From the NCBI GenBank assembly GCA_963677825.2, contig CAXXEF010000001.1:2418001-2482000 (forward strand): a stretch of DNA of 64,000 bases, read 5' to 3'. A model generated the notes under the pieces. The model was not told the DNA's origin, ran no database searches, and saw only the letters and a list, made by a program, of their open reading frames with translations. Numbering within the stretch: the stretch's first letter is position 1; each line of letters starts with the position of its first letter. Position numbers and translations under genes: made by a program. Origin of the DNA: Sporobacter sp963677825. GTDB lineage: Bacteria > Bacillota > Clostridia > Oscillospirales > Oscillospiraceae. Of the stretch, positions 1-8,390 are shown in pieces.

Positions 1-1
1 T

Positions 2-358
2 AACGCCCTGTCGATGGGCGATAAGGAAGCGGCGGCGCTGGGCGTCAACGTCCGATTGTACAAGGGACTCGTGATCGGCGGGGCGACGCTGAGCACGGCG
101 TCGGCGGTGTGTATCAGCGGCGTCATCGGCTGGGTCGGGCTTGTCATCCCGCATATCTGCCGGATGCTGATCGGCAACGATAACGACCGGCTCATCCCCA
201 TGAGCATTTCGTTCGGCGCGGCGTTTTTGGTGCTTATCGACATCCTCGCACGGAATATTTCGACGGCTGAAATCCCCATCGGTATTCTCACGGCAATTGT
301 CGGCTCGCCGTTCTTCGTCTACCTGCTCAAGAAGACAAAAGGCGGTGTGTGGCGATGA
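2..358 (+). CDS. FecCD/BtuC-type ABC transporter permease, 3' end
   Basis: C-terminal 118 residues of an integral-membrane permease for iron chelates or cobalamin; the gene begins upstream of the window. The sequence shows the family hallmarks: ALGVNV near the start, then a GVIGWVGLVIPHICR segment, which is the conserved GxIxFVGLxxPHxxR coupling region that contacts the ATPase, followed by two hydrophobic stretches and a basic tail. Its stop codon overlaps the next ATG (ATGA), so it is translationally coupled to the ATPase gene. The following lipoprotein completes an importer. The ligand cannot be told from the sequence; iron siderophore, heme, cobalamin and other metal chelates all use this family. 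Confidence 0.93.
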   Translation, partial: NALSMGDKEAAALGVNVRLYKGLVIGGATLSTASAVCISGVIGWVGLVIPHICRMLIGNDNDRLIPMSISFGAAFLVLIDILARNISTAEIPIGILTAIVGSPFFVYLLKKTKGGVWR

Positions 359-1155
359 CGGATATTTTATCAGTCCAAGACCTCATCTTTTCGTACGGGC
401 GCCATCGTGTGCTGACAAACGTCAGCCTGACGGCGTCGCCCGGCGAGGTTACTTGCCTGCTCGGACCGAACGGCTGCGGCAAAACGACGCTGCTCGACTG
501 CATCATGGCGCTCCATAAGCCCGAGAGTGGGCGCGTTATGCTATCCGGCAGGAATATCGAACAAGTCAAGCGCCACGAAATTGCCAGAAAAATCGCCTAC
601 GTGCCGCAGATCCACGATGTGACGTTTCCGTATACCGTCCGGGAAATCGTATTGATGGGCCGAACGGCCTACGCTGGGGCGTTCAGCCGACCGACACAGG
701 CGGACGAGCAGCTGGCCGACGCGGCCATTGAGCGCATTGGGATCGCGCATTATGCCGACACGCCGTACAGCCGGCTATCAGGCGGCGAAATCAAGCTGGT
801 GCTGCTCGCCAGAGCGCTCGCGCAGAAATCTAGGCTGCTTCTGCTCGATGAGCCGACGGCGCATCTGGATATGAATAACGAGCTGCGCTTTCTCCAAACG
901 CTCGCAGAGCTGTGCCGCGATGAATCGATCACCGCCATTATGGCCACGCACGCGCCGGAGCATGCCTTTTACTTTGAGGCGCAGGGGCTGCCGGTCAAGG
1001 CGGCGATGATGAGCGGCGGGCATGTCGCGTATACCGGACGGCCGGAGCAGGTTATTACCGCCGAAAATATACTGAGCGTTTACGGCATCCATTCGAAAAT
1101 CGTTCGGGATGACGAAAACGGCACTAAAACGATCCTCAAGCTGGCATCGATGTAA
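355..1155 (+). CDS. FecE/BtuD-type ABC transporter ATP-binding protein
   Basis: Cytoplasmic ATPase of the importer. From the ATG at 355 it has Walker A GPNGCGKTT at residues 37-45, the signature LSGGE near residue 143 and Walker B LLLLDEPTAHLD near residue 162, at the usual family length (266 residues). A GTG at 349 could add two residues, but the ATG at 355 overlaps the permease stop as ATGA, the normal coupling in such operons, so I prefer it. It would energise the permease encoded just upstream and serve the lipoprotein encoded 6 bases downstream. Confidence 0.94.
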   Translation: MTDILSVQDLIFSYGRHRVLTNVSLTASPGEVTCLLGPNGCGKTTLLDCIMALHKPESGRVMLSGRNIEQVKRHEIARKIAYVPQIHDVTFPYTVREIVLMGRTAYAGAFSRPTQADEQLADAAIERIGIAHYADTPYSRLSGGEIKLVLLARALAQKSRLLLLDEPTAHLDMNNELRFLQTLAELCRDESITAIMATHAPEHAFYFEAQGLPVKAAMMSGGHVAYTGRPEQVITAENILSVYGIHSKIVRDDENGTKTILKLASM

Positions 1156-1161
1156 GGAAAC

Positions 1162-2247
1162 ATGATGAAACGAAAAATTATTCTGACAATCGCAATCCTG
1201 CTGTGCCTGAGCGTGGCGGTTTCGGCCTGTGCGCCGGCACGGCAGCCGGGTACCGCCGGTGTGACGATCACCGACATGGCCGGACGGACCGTGACCGTAC
1301 CGGACAGCCCGCAGAGTATCTGCGTGCTCGATCCGTATGCCGCCGCGATCGTTGTGATGCTGGGTTTCGGCGAGCGCATGCCGACGACGGTCAACGCTGT
1401 TGGACGCAGTATTTTGATGCAATCGATCTGTCCGCCGCTCCAAGACGCCGTCATCGTCAAGACGAACGGGGCCATAAATGCCGAGACCGTCCTGCAGTAT
1501 CAAACCGACCTGATTATCGTCGGTGCGGATATGTATGCCAGCGCCGACGAAAAAGCCAAGCTCGACACGATGGCTATTCCGTATGTCGTCGTCGAGTACA
1601 GCAGCATGGCCGAGCAAATAGCGGTCGTGACGCTGCTTGGCGAGGCGTTGCAGAAAGAGGACACAGCACTGGCGTACACGGATTATTATGAGGACTGCAT
1701 CGACCTGGTTACACAGACAGTCCCCGACAACGCACCGGAGGACGCGATCCGCCTGTACCACAGCGTGAACGAAGCGGTGCGCACCGACTATCCCGGCAGC
1801 CTTGGCGCGGATTGGATTGGGCTGATGAACGTCACGAACGTATCGCTCGATACGCCGCTGTCCATGACCGAGGACAAGGCATACGCGACGCTCGAACAGA
1901 TCTACAACTGGGACCCTGACGTTATTATCTGCAACGAAAGCGGCGTTGCCGATTACATCCTCACGGACAGTAAATGGCAGGGATTGCGCGCGGTATTGGA
2001 CACAACGGTCTATCAGATACCAATCGGCATATCGCGGTGGGGACACCCCACGAGCATTGAGACGCCGCTGGCGATATTATGGCTGTCGGAGGTGCTGTAT
2101 CCGTCACTGTTTGAAACAGATATCGGCGACGAAGTCCTGCGCTTCTACGATACGTTTTATGATTACAGCTTGTCGGCCGACGAGTTGGAGAGCATCCTGA
2201 CGGGCGTCGGCGTCAGAACACCGAAATCGGCGCTGGCCGGAGAATAA
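1162..2247 (+). CDS. ABC transporter substrate-binding lipoprotein (FepB/BtuF-like)
   Basis: A 361-residue exported binding protein. The start has a lysine-rich n-region, a hydrophobic core and a lipobox VSAC with Cys23, so it should be a membrane-anchored lipoprotein. The mature part starts with VTITDMAGRTVTVPD and continues with QSICVLDPYAAAI, the typical opening of class III (iron/cobalamin) binding proteins. It is the third gene of the importer operon, with the ATPase stop a few bases upstream. The ligand is not deducible; the neighbouring cofactor genes make a metal or metal chelate plausible, but that is inference. Confidence 0.9.
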   Translation: MMKRKIILTIAILLCLSVAVSACAPARQPGTAGVTITDMAGRTVTVPDSPQSICVLDPYAAAIVVMLGFGERMPTTVNAVGRSILMQSICPPLQDAVIVKTNGAINAETVLQYQTDLIIVGADMYASADEKAKLDTMAIPYVVVEYSSMAEQIAVVTLLGEALQKEDTALAYTDYYEDCIDLVTQTVPDNAPEDAIRLYHSVNEAVRTDYPGSLGADWIGLMNVTNVSLDTPLSMTEDKAYATLEQIYNWDPDVIICNESGVADYILTDSKWQGLRAVLDTTVYQIPIGISRWGHPTSIETPLAILWLSEVLYPSLFETDIGDEVLRFYDTFYDYSLSADELESILTGVGVRTPKSALAGE

Positions 2248-2261
2248 CGAGGATATATTAT

Positions 2262-3005
2262 ATGCGGATATTAATCTCGATCGACGATACGGACAATCTG
2301 GAAAGCATCGGTACCGGCGAGGTGCTGGAGAATCTTGGCGCGGCGCTGCGTGAAAACGCACTGGCGGACTGCGGATTCGTGACGCGGCATCAGCTCTACA
2401 TCCATGAGAGCATCCCGTATACGTCGCACAACAGCGCGATGTGCTGTGAGGCGCAGGTGACGGATCTGCCGCGCGTCGTGACATTCTGCCGTTCTTACAT
2501 GGAAACGGCATGCGCCGACGGTTCCGATCCCGGCCTTTGCATTGTCGATCTGGCGCGGCTCGTCAATCAGGACGCGCTAAAGCATTTCGGTCTGGCAGCT
2601 AAAAAAACGATCCTGACGAAAAAGCTTGCATACGATACAGCCGCCCTGTTCAACGGCACCGTGTTTTTGTCGGAGCATGGCGGTACGGGTGACGGCGTGA
2701 TCGGCGCGCTGGCCGGCTGCGGCCTGCGCCTGACGGGCGCCGACGGTAAAATCAAGGGTAAGCTGATGCCAAAACAGCAGTCGGCAATCGTATCGGCGGC
2801 GGTACTTTGCCAAACGCTGTCGGTGTCGTGCTGTATGGACGTGGAAAAGAATCCGGTAAGCCAAACAGATACCGTCCTGTTTGAAACACCGACGAAAGCC
2901 GTGTTTTGGGATCATCAGCCGATGCTGTATCTGGACAAGGACTATACCGGCAAGGCGGACTGGCGCACGTTCGGGATCCAAGAGCTCAAAGGAGTAGTGG
3001 ACTGA
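2262..3005 (+). CDS. DDTD-motif protein related to the TiaS N-terminal region
   Basis: A 247-residue protein opening with ISIDDTDN (residues 5-12). A similar IDDTD motif starts archaeal tRNA(Ile2) agmatinylcytidine synthetase TiaS, where the aspartates bind metal and ATP. The bacterial protein is shorter and lacks the TiaS OB-fold and zinc-ribbon parts, so the same reaction cannot be assumed. It also carries EHGGTGDGVIGALAGCGLR near residue 140, a glycine-rich stretch also typical of this group. It lies 14 bases after the ABC lipoprotein gene and directly before a small Cys-rich gene, so it seems to belong to the importer operon. Function is unknown. Confidence 0.7.
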   Translation: MRILISIDDTDNLESIGTGEVLENLGAALRENALADCGFVTRHQLYIHESIPYTSHNSAMCCEAQVTDLPRVVTFCRSYMETACADGSDPGLCIVDLARLVNQDALKHFGLAAKKTILTKKLAYDTAALFNGTVFLSEHGGTGDGVIGALAGCGLRLTGADGKIKGKLMPKQQSAIVSAAVLCQTLSVSCCMDVEKNPVSQTDTVLFETPTKAVFWDHQPMLYLDKDYTGKADWRTFGIQELKGVVD

Positions 3006-3197
3006 ATGGCGGACCATACCAACAAGGATATCTTCACGATGGCAGCTGCCCGAGCCGGCGCCTGCCCGGGATTTAAAGAGGATCATGAGGACGAATGCGT
3101 CAGCGACGAACAGGTCAGCTGCCTCAACTGTCGTTACCGGCGCTGGATAGCCGGTGGAGACTATCACTACAAATGCATGAAAGGTTATGAAGGATGA
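3006..3197 (+). CDS. Small Cys-rich protein, function unknown
   Basis: A 63-residue protein whose ATG immediately follows the stop of the DDTD gene and whose stop overlaps the next ATG. It has five cysteines, at residues 20, 31, 39, 42 and 57, including CLNC, which suggests a zinc or iron-sulfur site. There is no signal peptide or membrane segment. Tight packing between two genes and the cysteine pattern argue that it is a real gene. I do not recognise the family. Confidence 0.65.
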   Translation: MADHTNKDIFTMAAARAGACPGFKEDHEDECVSDEQVSCLNCRYRRWIAGGDYHYKCMKGYEG

Positions 3198-4042
3198 TTA
3201 AAAAGATACGAATATTGTTACTGATTTTACTTCTGAGTGCCGGTCTGACGCTTACTGCGCTGGCCGAGGGAGATGGTGACGGCAGCGGCGGCGGCAGCGA
3301 CGACCCGCTGATGCTCGCGTCCAGTTCGGTCGCCGACGGCGCAGTGGATGTGCCGGTTGATGCGTCGATCACGCTGACCTTTAATAAGAACGTTGTGAAC
3401 ATGTCTGTTCGAGACAGTAATAAGACGTGCTTCAGTTTAGCCAGTGACGAGGGCGCCGCGACGGCGATCAACGTCGTCATGGGCGACGATCAGGTCGATC
3501 CCTCGATTAAGCGGATTATTACGATCCAGCCGGTCAATCCGCTTATGCCGGATACGACGTATACATTGACGATTGCGGCCAGCATCTCGTCTAAAAGCGG
3601 CTCGACGCTGGTCGGCGACGTCACCCTGACGTTTACAACGGCGCCAGCCGCCATCTCGTCACCGTCCCCGACACCGTCCGTCGAGCCGACGCCGTCGACG
3701 CCGGCACAGAACCCGTCACCGGTGGTGTCGACGCCGGCGCCGTCACTGTCACCGGCGCCGGAATCCGCGTCACCATCGGCGGACACGGTGACGGCTGAAC
3801 CATCGCCGACGGCGACACCGGCCGAACCGTCGCCGTCACCGACACCGTCAGCTGCGCCGTCACCGTCGGCCTCAACGGCACCATCGCCGTCACCGTCGGC
3901 AGAGTCGGTAGCCTCGGCGTCGCCGGAAGGCACGGCAGACGACCAAAACGGCGAAAGCATTTCACCGACGGTGTTTATCGTCGGCGGTGCCGCGCTGGCG
4001 GCGATAGCTGTTACCGTCCTACTAGTCCGACGGAAGAAGTGA
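3194..4042 (+). CDS. Exported Ig-like (Big_5-type) protein with Ser/Pro/Thr linker and C-terminal anchor
   Basis: A 282-residue secreted, membrane-anchored surface protein. Residues 1-24 are a signal peptide. Residues 35-150 resemble a bacterial Ig-like Big_5 domain (GAVDVPVDASITLTFNKNV; PLMPDTTYTLTI). Residues 155-250 are a long SPSPTPS-type linker, encoded by repeats of accgtc/gccgtc units, and residues 258-279 are a hydrophobic segment followed by RRKK. The tail resembles a sortase-type anchor without a clear LPxTG, so it is more likely simply membrane-held. The start overlaps the preceding stop (ATGA). The repeats in the linker may vary in copy number between strains. Confidence 0.8.
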   Translation: MIKKIRILLLILLLSAGLTLTALAEGDGDGSGGGSDDPLMLASSSVADGAVDVPVDASITLTFNKNVVNMSVRDSNKTCFSLASDEGAATAINVVMGDDQVDPSIKRIITIQPVNPLMPDTTYTLTIAASISSKSGSTLVGDVTLTFTTAPAAISSPSPTPSVEPTPSTPAQNPSPVVSTPAPSLSPAPESASPSADTVTAEPSPTATPAEPSPSPTPSAAPSPSASTAPSPSPSAESVASASPEGTADDQNGESISPTVFIVGGAALAAIAVTVLLVRRKK

Positions 4043-4091
4043 TAATACTTGACACAAAGTGCTAAACAAAAAAATAGAAAGAGGAGTTAAC

Positions 4092-5141
4092 ATGAAACGA
4101 ATGAAAAAGACACTAGGCATACTGCTGAGCCTTGTACTGCTGATATCGGTCGTAGCAGCAACAGCGCTCGCCGCATACAGCGCACAGGGGGATAACGGTC
4201 AGACGCTTACAATGCTGACGCCGTCCGACATTACGGAGCAAAGCGCGGATGATTATTATCTGAATACGATCAATACACCGTTTGATTCGGCATCGGACGT
4301 GATCTTCACATTCACCATGAGCGCCGGGATGAACAATTTCTCCGAAGAGACGTTTATTGAGACGAATCTGCCCCAGATTTCCGTCTGCGATACGTACGGC
4401 GGTACGGTCGTTACAGCGCCGACGTATGTCAGCGGCAGCTCGGCTAATATCACGATTTCTGCCGGTATGCTGGACGAAGGGGACTATGTGATCGTCTTTG
4501 GGCAGGACATTCAGGGCAACAATGCCAGCAAGACGCTGGGCAAAGATGTCGTATTTGAATTCACCGTCAGCGCCGACGTCGTCACCGAGCCGCCGGCCAG
4601 CCCGTATGACGATGTGCCGGTCGATGACGCGGACTATGTGACGGCTGTGATCGCCAACGGCTGCATGCAGAGCGAATCGGAGACAATGTTTGGCTCGGCC
4701 ACTTTAATCAGCCGCGGTGAGTTCGTGATGATACTTGGCATGGCCAGAGGCATTAAGGCCGACAAATATCCGACGTCTGCTTTCGACGATATCGCCGATT
4801 CGGACGCGTATAGTCCGTATGTCGCGTGGGCGGCCGGGAAAAATATCGTCAACGGTTATGGTGACGGTAACTTCGGCCCCGGCGATACACTGACCCGGGA
4901 GCAGGCCGTGACGATTCTGCACCGATACGCCGTCGCTTTCTCGATGGATACGTCGGCGTCCGGCGATGTTTCGGCGTTTTCTGATCAGGACGCGGTCAGC
5001 AGCTGGGCAGCTGCGCCGATGGCATGGGCGGTCGGCATGGGATACATCGGTGATGTTGGCGGCGGTATGCTGATGCCGCAGGCGGAGATGACGAAAATGG
5101 ACGTTGCGCGCATGATCGCCGTGATGCTCTTAGGTCAATAA
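4092..5141 (+). CDS. S-layer homology (SLH) domain protein with Ig-like region
   Basis: A 349-residue secreted cell-wall protein. I place the start at 4092 because GAGGAG lies 6 bases upstream and the signal peptide (MKRMKKTLGILLSLVLL) begins there; an in-frame ATG at 4059 lacks these. Residues about 45-165 look like an Ig-like domain (TFTMSAGMNNF; LDEGDYVIVFG), similar to the previous gene's domain. Residues about 180-345 hold SLH repeats, best seen in YVAWAAGKNIVNGYGDGNFGP followed by LTREQAVTILHRYA, which bind pyruvylated wall polymers. A strong terminator follows. Confidence 0.87.
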   Translation: MKRMKKTLGILLSLVLLISVVAATALAAYSAQGDNGQTLTMLTPSDITEQSADDYYLNTINTPFDSASDVIFTFTMSAGMNNFSEETFIETNLPQISVCDTYGGTVVTAPTYVSGSSANITISAGMLDEGDYVIVFGQDIQGNNASKTLGKDVVFEFTVSADVVTEPPASPYDDVPVDDADYVTAVIANGCMQSESETMFGSATLISRGEFVMILGMARGIKADKYPTSAFDDIADSDAYSPYVAWAAGKNIVNGYGDGNFGPGDTLTREQAVTILHRYAVAFSMDTSASGDVSAFSDQDAVSSWAAAPMAWAVGMGYIGDVGGGMLMPQAEMTKMDVARMIAVMLLGQ

Positions 5142-5155
5142 AACAAGAAAAAGGT

Positions 5156-5190
5156 AGGCGGCCCGGACATTATGTCCGGGCCGCCTATTT
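5156..5190 (+). terminator. Intrinsic terminator after the SLH gene
   Basis: A 13-bp GC-rich stem (aggcggcccggac / gtccgggccgcct) with loop attat, followed by atttgt. It ends the rightward operon of the importer and surface proteins. Confidence 0.85.
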
Positions 5191-5295
5191 GTCATTTATA
5201 ACGAAAATGATGATCTGCGCTTATAGTAAAGACTGTTGCGGTACGTTTTTCAATGTGTTATTTTAAATACAGTGACAAATAGATGAGGTGACAGT

Positions 5296-7164
5296 ATGGA
5301 CGGATATATTGGCAAGATTGCAATCGCTGATTTGACAAATAAGACGGTAGAAATTCGCGCGCTTGACCCGGACTGGGCAAAGCTGTATTTTGGCGGGGAC
5401 GCGCTGGGCGCCCGATACCTCTACGAGCTGATGCCGGCCAATACACCGGCTTTTGCGCCGGAAAGCGTTGTCGGGTTTATATCCGGGCCGATGAACGCGT
5501 CGAAGGCGTTTATGGGCGGACGTTATGCGGTGGTCAGTAAGTCGCCCGTGACAGACGGCTGGAATGACGCGTCGGCCGGCGGCAACTTCGGGCCGTTTAT
5601 GCGTAAAGCCGGATTTGACGCACTGTTCGTCAAGGGTATTTCCGATACGCCTGTCTATATCCTGCTTGACGACGGCAAGGCCGAAATCCGCGACGCGTCG
5701 GCGCTATGGGGCAAGATGGTGTCTGAAGCGGACGCCGCCATCAAAGAAGAGCTTGGCGATAAGCGTGTTTCCACAGCGCTCATCGGACCTGGCGGCGAGC
5801 ATTTGTCGAACATGGCAGCAGTCATTACCGACTGCCACCGAGCGGCTGCCAGAGGCGGCCCGGGCGCGGTAATCGGCTCAAAAATGCTTAAAGGCGTCGC
5901 CGCACGCGGCGCGCAGACGATCCCTGTTTATGATGAAGCACGGGTATCGGGGCTTAATAAAGAATGGAACGAGCACGCCACCGGTCGCGGCGCCGTCCCG
6001 GTGGGGAAATTCCGGGTGACGGGTACGTCGTCAGACTACGACTCCAGCGTTTATATGTCCGATGCGGGCATTAAAAACTGGATTGGCACACCCGACGAGA
6101 TGACGGAAGAGGAAATTAAGAATCTCACCGGCGCGTCGATGGATCCGAAATATAAGGTCGGGAAAAACGGCTGCCACGCCTGCCCGGTGCAGTGCGGGGC
6201 GCTGTATAACGTTAAAAACGACGACTATGACATCCATTCCAGCCGACCCGAATACGAATCACTCGGCGCGTTTGGCAGCATGCTCTTAAACGGCGACTCG
6301 GACACGGCCGTCATCTGCAACTGGTACTGCAACGAATACGGGTACGACGTATTGTCCTTCGGCGGTACGATCGCGTGGGCGATGGAGTGCTATGAAAAAG
6401 GTATCCTGAGTATTGACGAGCTCGACGGGATCGACCTCAAATGGGGCGACTCGGCTGCGATTCTGGCTATTGCCAAACGCATCTGCGACTACACCGGCGT
6501 CGGCGTGACGCTCAATAAAGCCTCACGCGGCGCGGCAGAACACTTCGGCAAGGGGCAGGAGTGCCTCGCCACAGCCAGCGGCATCGAGATCCCGATGCAT
6601 GGCTCGCGGTATAACCCCGGATTAGCCCGCACGTACCAATATGATCCGACACCGGGCCGTCACGTCAAGGGCGGTCTCGGCGTGCCCTATGGGCATCAGC
6701 CGCCGGAAGTTAAATACGATTATTCCGATACCGGCGAGCGCGACAAGAACGGGCTGGAGGAATGGGAATTCAACAATATGGCCGGTTTTTGCAGCTTTGG
6801 CGGATTTTTACTCGGGCCGGGCGCGCGCTACAAGTACGCCAATGCCGTCACCGGCTACGACTTTACCCCCGAAGAATTTACCAAGCTGGGCTTGCGCGCC
6901 TTTGCCATCCGCAGTGCCTTTAATCTTCGGGAAGGGTTCCGGCGCAAGGACTTCGACATCGCTGACCGCCTTGTCGGCAAGCCGCCGATGACAGAGGGGC
7001 CGTTGAAGGGCATTACCGTCGATAACGAGCTGATGGCGGACAACTTCTACAAGGCGCTGGGCTGGACCGTCGATGCCGGCGTGCCGTCCAAAGAATTCCT
7101 GGAAGATGTCGGCGGCCTTGAGTGCGTTATCCGCGACCTATACGGTGAGGAAGCGGCCGTATGA
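5296..7164 (+). CDS. Aldehyde:ferredoxin oxidoreductase family protein (first copy)
   Basis: A 622-residue tungsto- or molybdo-bispterin enzyme that oxidises aldehydes to acids (or the reverse) with ferredoxin. It opens with the family start GYIGKIAIADLT and contains GGRYAVVSKSPVT. The [4Fe-4S] ligands are visible as CHACPVQC near residues 293-300 and a distant Cys in GFCSFGG near residue 498, matching the CxxCxxxC...C layout of the family. It overlaps the MoaD-like gene by 4 bases. A second copy lies 1.2 kb downstream, very similar over its whole length (for example FNLREGFRRKDF versus FNLREGLRRKDF). Whether it uses W or Mo cannot be read from the sequence. Confidence 0.93.
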   Translation: MDGYIGKIAIADLTNKTVEIRALDPDWAKLYFGGDALGARYLYELMPANTPAFAPESVVGFISGPMNASKAFMGGRYAVVSKSPVTDGWNDASAGGNFGPFMRKAGFDALFVKGISDTPVYILLDDGKAEIRDASALWGKMVSEADAAIKEELGDKRVSTALIGPGGEHLSNMAAVITDCHRAAARGGPGAVIGSKMLKGVAARGAQTIPVYDEARVSGLNKEWNEHATGRGAVPVGKFRVTGTSSDYDSSVYMSDAGIKNWIGTPDEMTEEEIKNLTGASMDPKYKVGKNGCHACPVQCGALYNVKNDDYDIHSSRPEYESLGAFGSMLLNGDSDTAVICNWYCNEYGYDVLSFGGTIAWAMECYEKGILSIDELDGIDLKWGDSAAILAIAKRICDYTGVGVTLNKASRGAAEHFGKGQECLATASGIEIPMHGSRYNPGLARTYQYDPTPGRHVKGGLGVPYGHQPPEVKYDYSDTGERDKNGLEEWEFNNMAGFCSFGGFLLGPGARYKYANAVTGYDFTPEEFTKLGLRAFAIRSAFNLREGFRRKDFDIADRLVGKPPMTEGPLKGITVDNELMADNFYKALGWTVDAGVPSKEFLEDVGGLECVIRDLYGEEAAV

Positions 7165-7409
7165 CCGTGACGATTAAGTACAGCGTCCGCGACCTCGTCG
7201 GCGATATGCGCGACGGTGCGTACGACGTTCCGGACGGGACGACGGTTGAAGCGCTTATTTCGATTTCTGAAAAGGAAGTCGGTAAAAACTTGAGCGAAGA
7301 TGTACGAAAGAGCTTTGTTTTTCTCGTTAACAGCACGCCGGCTGCATGGGATACAGTTTTGCACGACGGCGATAAACTCAGAGTCTTGTACAAGATACTC
7401 GGCGGCTGA
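7161..7409 (+). CDS. MoaD/ThiS-family ubiquitin-like sulfur carrier protein
   Basis: An 82-residue beta-grasp protein ending in ...ILGG, the diglycine tail that is adenylated and thiocarboxylated to donate sulfur during pyranopterin dithiolene synthesis. The middle motif GTTVEALI is typical. ATGA overlap with the oxidoreductase gene indicates coupled translation and suggests it serves that enzyme's cofactor. The matching E1-like activator is the next gene, beyond a terminator. Confidence 0.87.
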   Translation: MTVTIKYSVRDLVGDMRDGAYDVPDGTTVEALISISEKEVGKNLSEDVRKSFVFLVNSTPAAWDTVLHDGDKLRVLYKILGG

Positions 7410-7415
7410 TATAAC

Positions 7416-7444
7416 AAAAAGGAGCCAAACACTTGGCTCCTTTT
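7416..7444 (+). terminator. Intrinsic terminator between carrier and E1-like genes
   Basis: Stem ggagcca / tggctcc with loop aacact, preceded by AAAAA and followed by TTTTG. It may only partly separate the carrier gene from the downstream adenylyltransferase gene. Confidence 0.75.
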
Positions 7445-7463
7445 GATCAGGAGGGGCAGACGT

Positions 7464-8132
7464 ATGGCGCGATACGAAAGAAATCATCCGGCGATATCAC
7501 CGGCAGAACAGACGTTGCTGGCATCCAAGCGCGTGCTCGTCGCCGGATGCGGCGGGCTGGGCGGCTACGTCCTTGAATGCCTTGGGCGGATCGGCGTCGG
7601 CTTTCTGACGGCGGCGGACGGCGACGTTTTTGCCGACTCGAATTTGAACCGGCAGCTTCTTTCGTCGGACGAAACACTCGGTCAGCCCAAGCCGATCTGC
7701 GCTGCCGAGCGGATGCGAATCGTCAACACGGATGTGGCGGTAACGCCGATCTGTGAATTCATTGACGAGGAAAATGCGGCACGCATCTTAGCAGGTCACG
7801 ATGTCATCGTCGACGCGCTGGACAACGCCGCGGCACGTCGGATTTTGGCAAGCGCGGCATCAAGACTGAACATCCCGGTTGTCTCCGGCGCCATATCCGG
7901 CTGGCGCGGCCGCGTTTTTATCCTGATGCCCGGTGATACTGCCGACGCGCTCTGGAGCGACGGTGCCGGGATCGCGTCGGGGAATCTCGGCTTCACAGCC
8001 GCGGTGACGGCATCGGTTCAGGCCGCAGAGACCGTCAAGCTGCTGCTCGGTCGTCCGGGGCTGCTCCATGGGCGGTTTCTGGAATTTGATCTTTTAAGTG
8101 GTCAGTGGGAGGACATCCCGCTGTCGCTGTAA
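7464..8132 (+). CDS. ThiF/MoeB/HesA-family E1-like adenylyltransferase
   Basis: A 222-residue enzyme expected to adenylate the C-terminal glycine of the MoaD-like carrier. I place the start at 7464, after the strong AGGAGGGG site near 7449. Visible motifs are the nucleotide-binding VAGCGGLGGYVLE (residues about 27-39), NLNRQLL and DALDNAAARR. It is somewhat shorter than MoeB and lacks the paired CxxC zinc motifs, so it belongs to a short ThiF-like branch. Its position between two aldehyde oxidoreductase genes and behind the carrier gene supports a role in Mo/W cofactor synthesis. Confidence 0.85.
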   Translation: MARYERNHPAISPAEQTLLASKRVLVAGCGGLGGYVLECLGRIGVGFLTAADGDVFADSNLNRQLLSSDETLGQPKPICAAERMRIVNTDVAVTPICEFIDEENAARILAGHDVIVDALDNAAARRILASAASRLNIPVVSGAISGWRGRVFILMPGDTADALWSDGAGIASGNLGFTAAVTASVQAAETVKLLLGRPGLLHGRFLEFDLLSGQWEDIPLSL

Positions 8133-8148
8133 AACACTGCACTATCGG

Positions 8149-8188
8149 CAGTGCCGTCTCCCCGGAAACGGGGAGACGGCACTGTTTT
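8149..8188 (+). terminator. Strong intrinsic terminator
   Basis: A near-perfect stem cagtgccgtctccc / gggagacggcactg closed by cggaaacg, followed by TTTTATAAT. It ends the first aldehyde oxidoreductase/carrier/E1 unit. Confidence 0.92.
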
Positions 8189-8271
8189 ATAATGGTCAAA
8201 AGCGACAGCAGCTTCAAACAAGCCGAATCATTCAATATTGATACGAATTTCAGCAGGTTTTTAATTCCAGA

Positions 8272-8300
8272 TTGAAATTGTTGTATTTCGATGGTAGTAT
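8272..8300 (+). promoter_or_regulatory. Sigma-70-type promoter of the second aldehyde oxidoreductase gene
   Basis: TTGAAA (8272-8277), 17-bp spacer ending TGG, then TAGTAT (8295-8300). Transcription would start near 8307, giving a leader of about 84 nt that contains the structured element at 8319-8358. Confidence 0.6.
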
Positions 8301-8318
8301 CAGATTATAAGAAACACA

Positions 8319-8358
8319 GGCACGCGGGTAACTCCGGACGAAGGGTTAGGCGTGTGCC
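8319..8358 (+). ncRNA. Structured 5' leader element, class not identified
   Basis: Outer stem GGCACGC (8319-8325) pairs imperfectly with GCGTGTGCC (8350-8358); an inner stem AACTC (8330-8334) pairs with GGGTT (8343-8347), leaving CGGACGAA as loop. It sits between the predicted promoter and the oxidoreductase ribosome site. A compact cofactor- or metal-sensing riboswitch is possible given the gene it precedes, but I cannot match it to the Moco/Tuco consensus or another known class. Confidence 0.4.
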
Positions 8359-8390
8359 ACCAAGAAAACACACAAGAAGGGAACTTAATA

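Noticed and set aside
778..2046. Long minus-strand open frame
   Set aside because: Antisense to the ABC ATPase and lipoprotein genes, which have clear family motifs; the open frame results from GC-rich codon bias.
3490..3960. Minus-strand Asp/Gly-rich open frame
   Set aside because: Complement of the Ser/Pro-rich repeat of the surface protein; no ribosome site.
8319..8358. Naming the leader element as a Moco/Tuco riboswitch
   Set aside because: The gene context fits but I cannot align the sequence with that consensus, so it is left unclassified.
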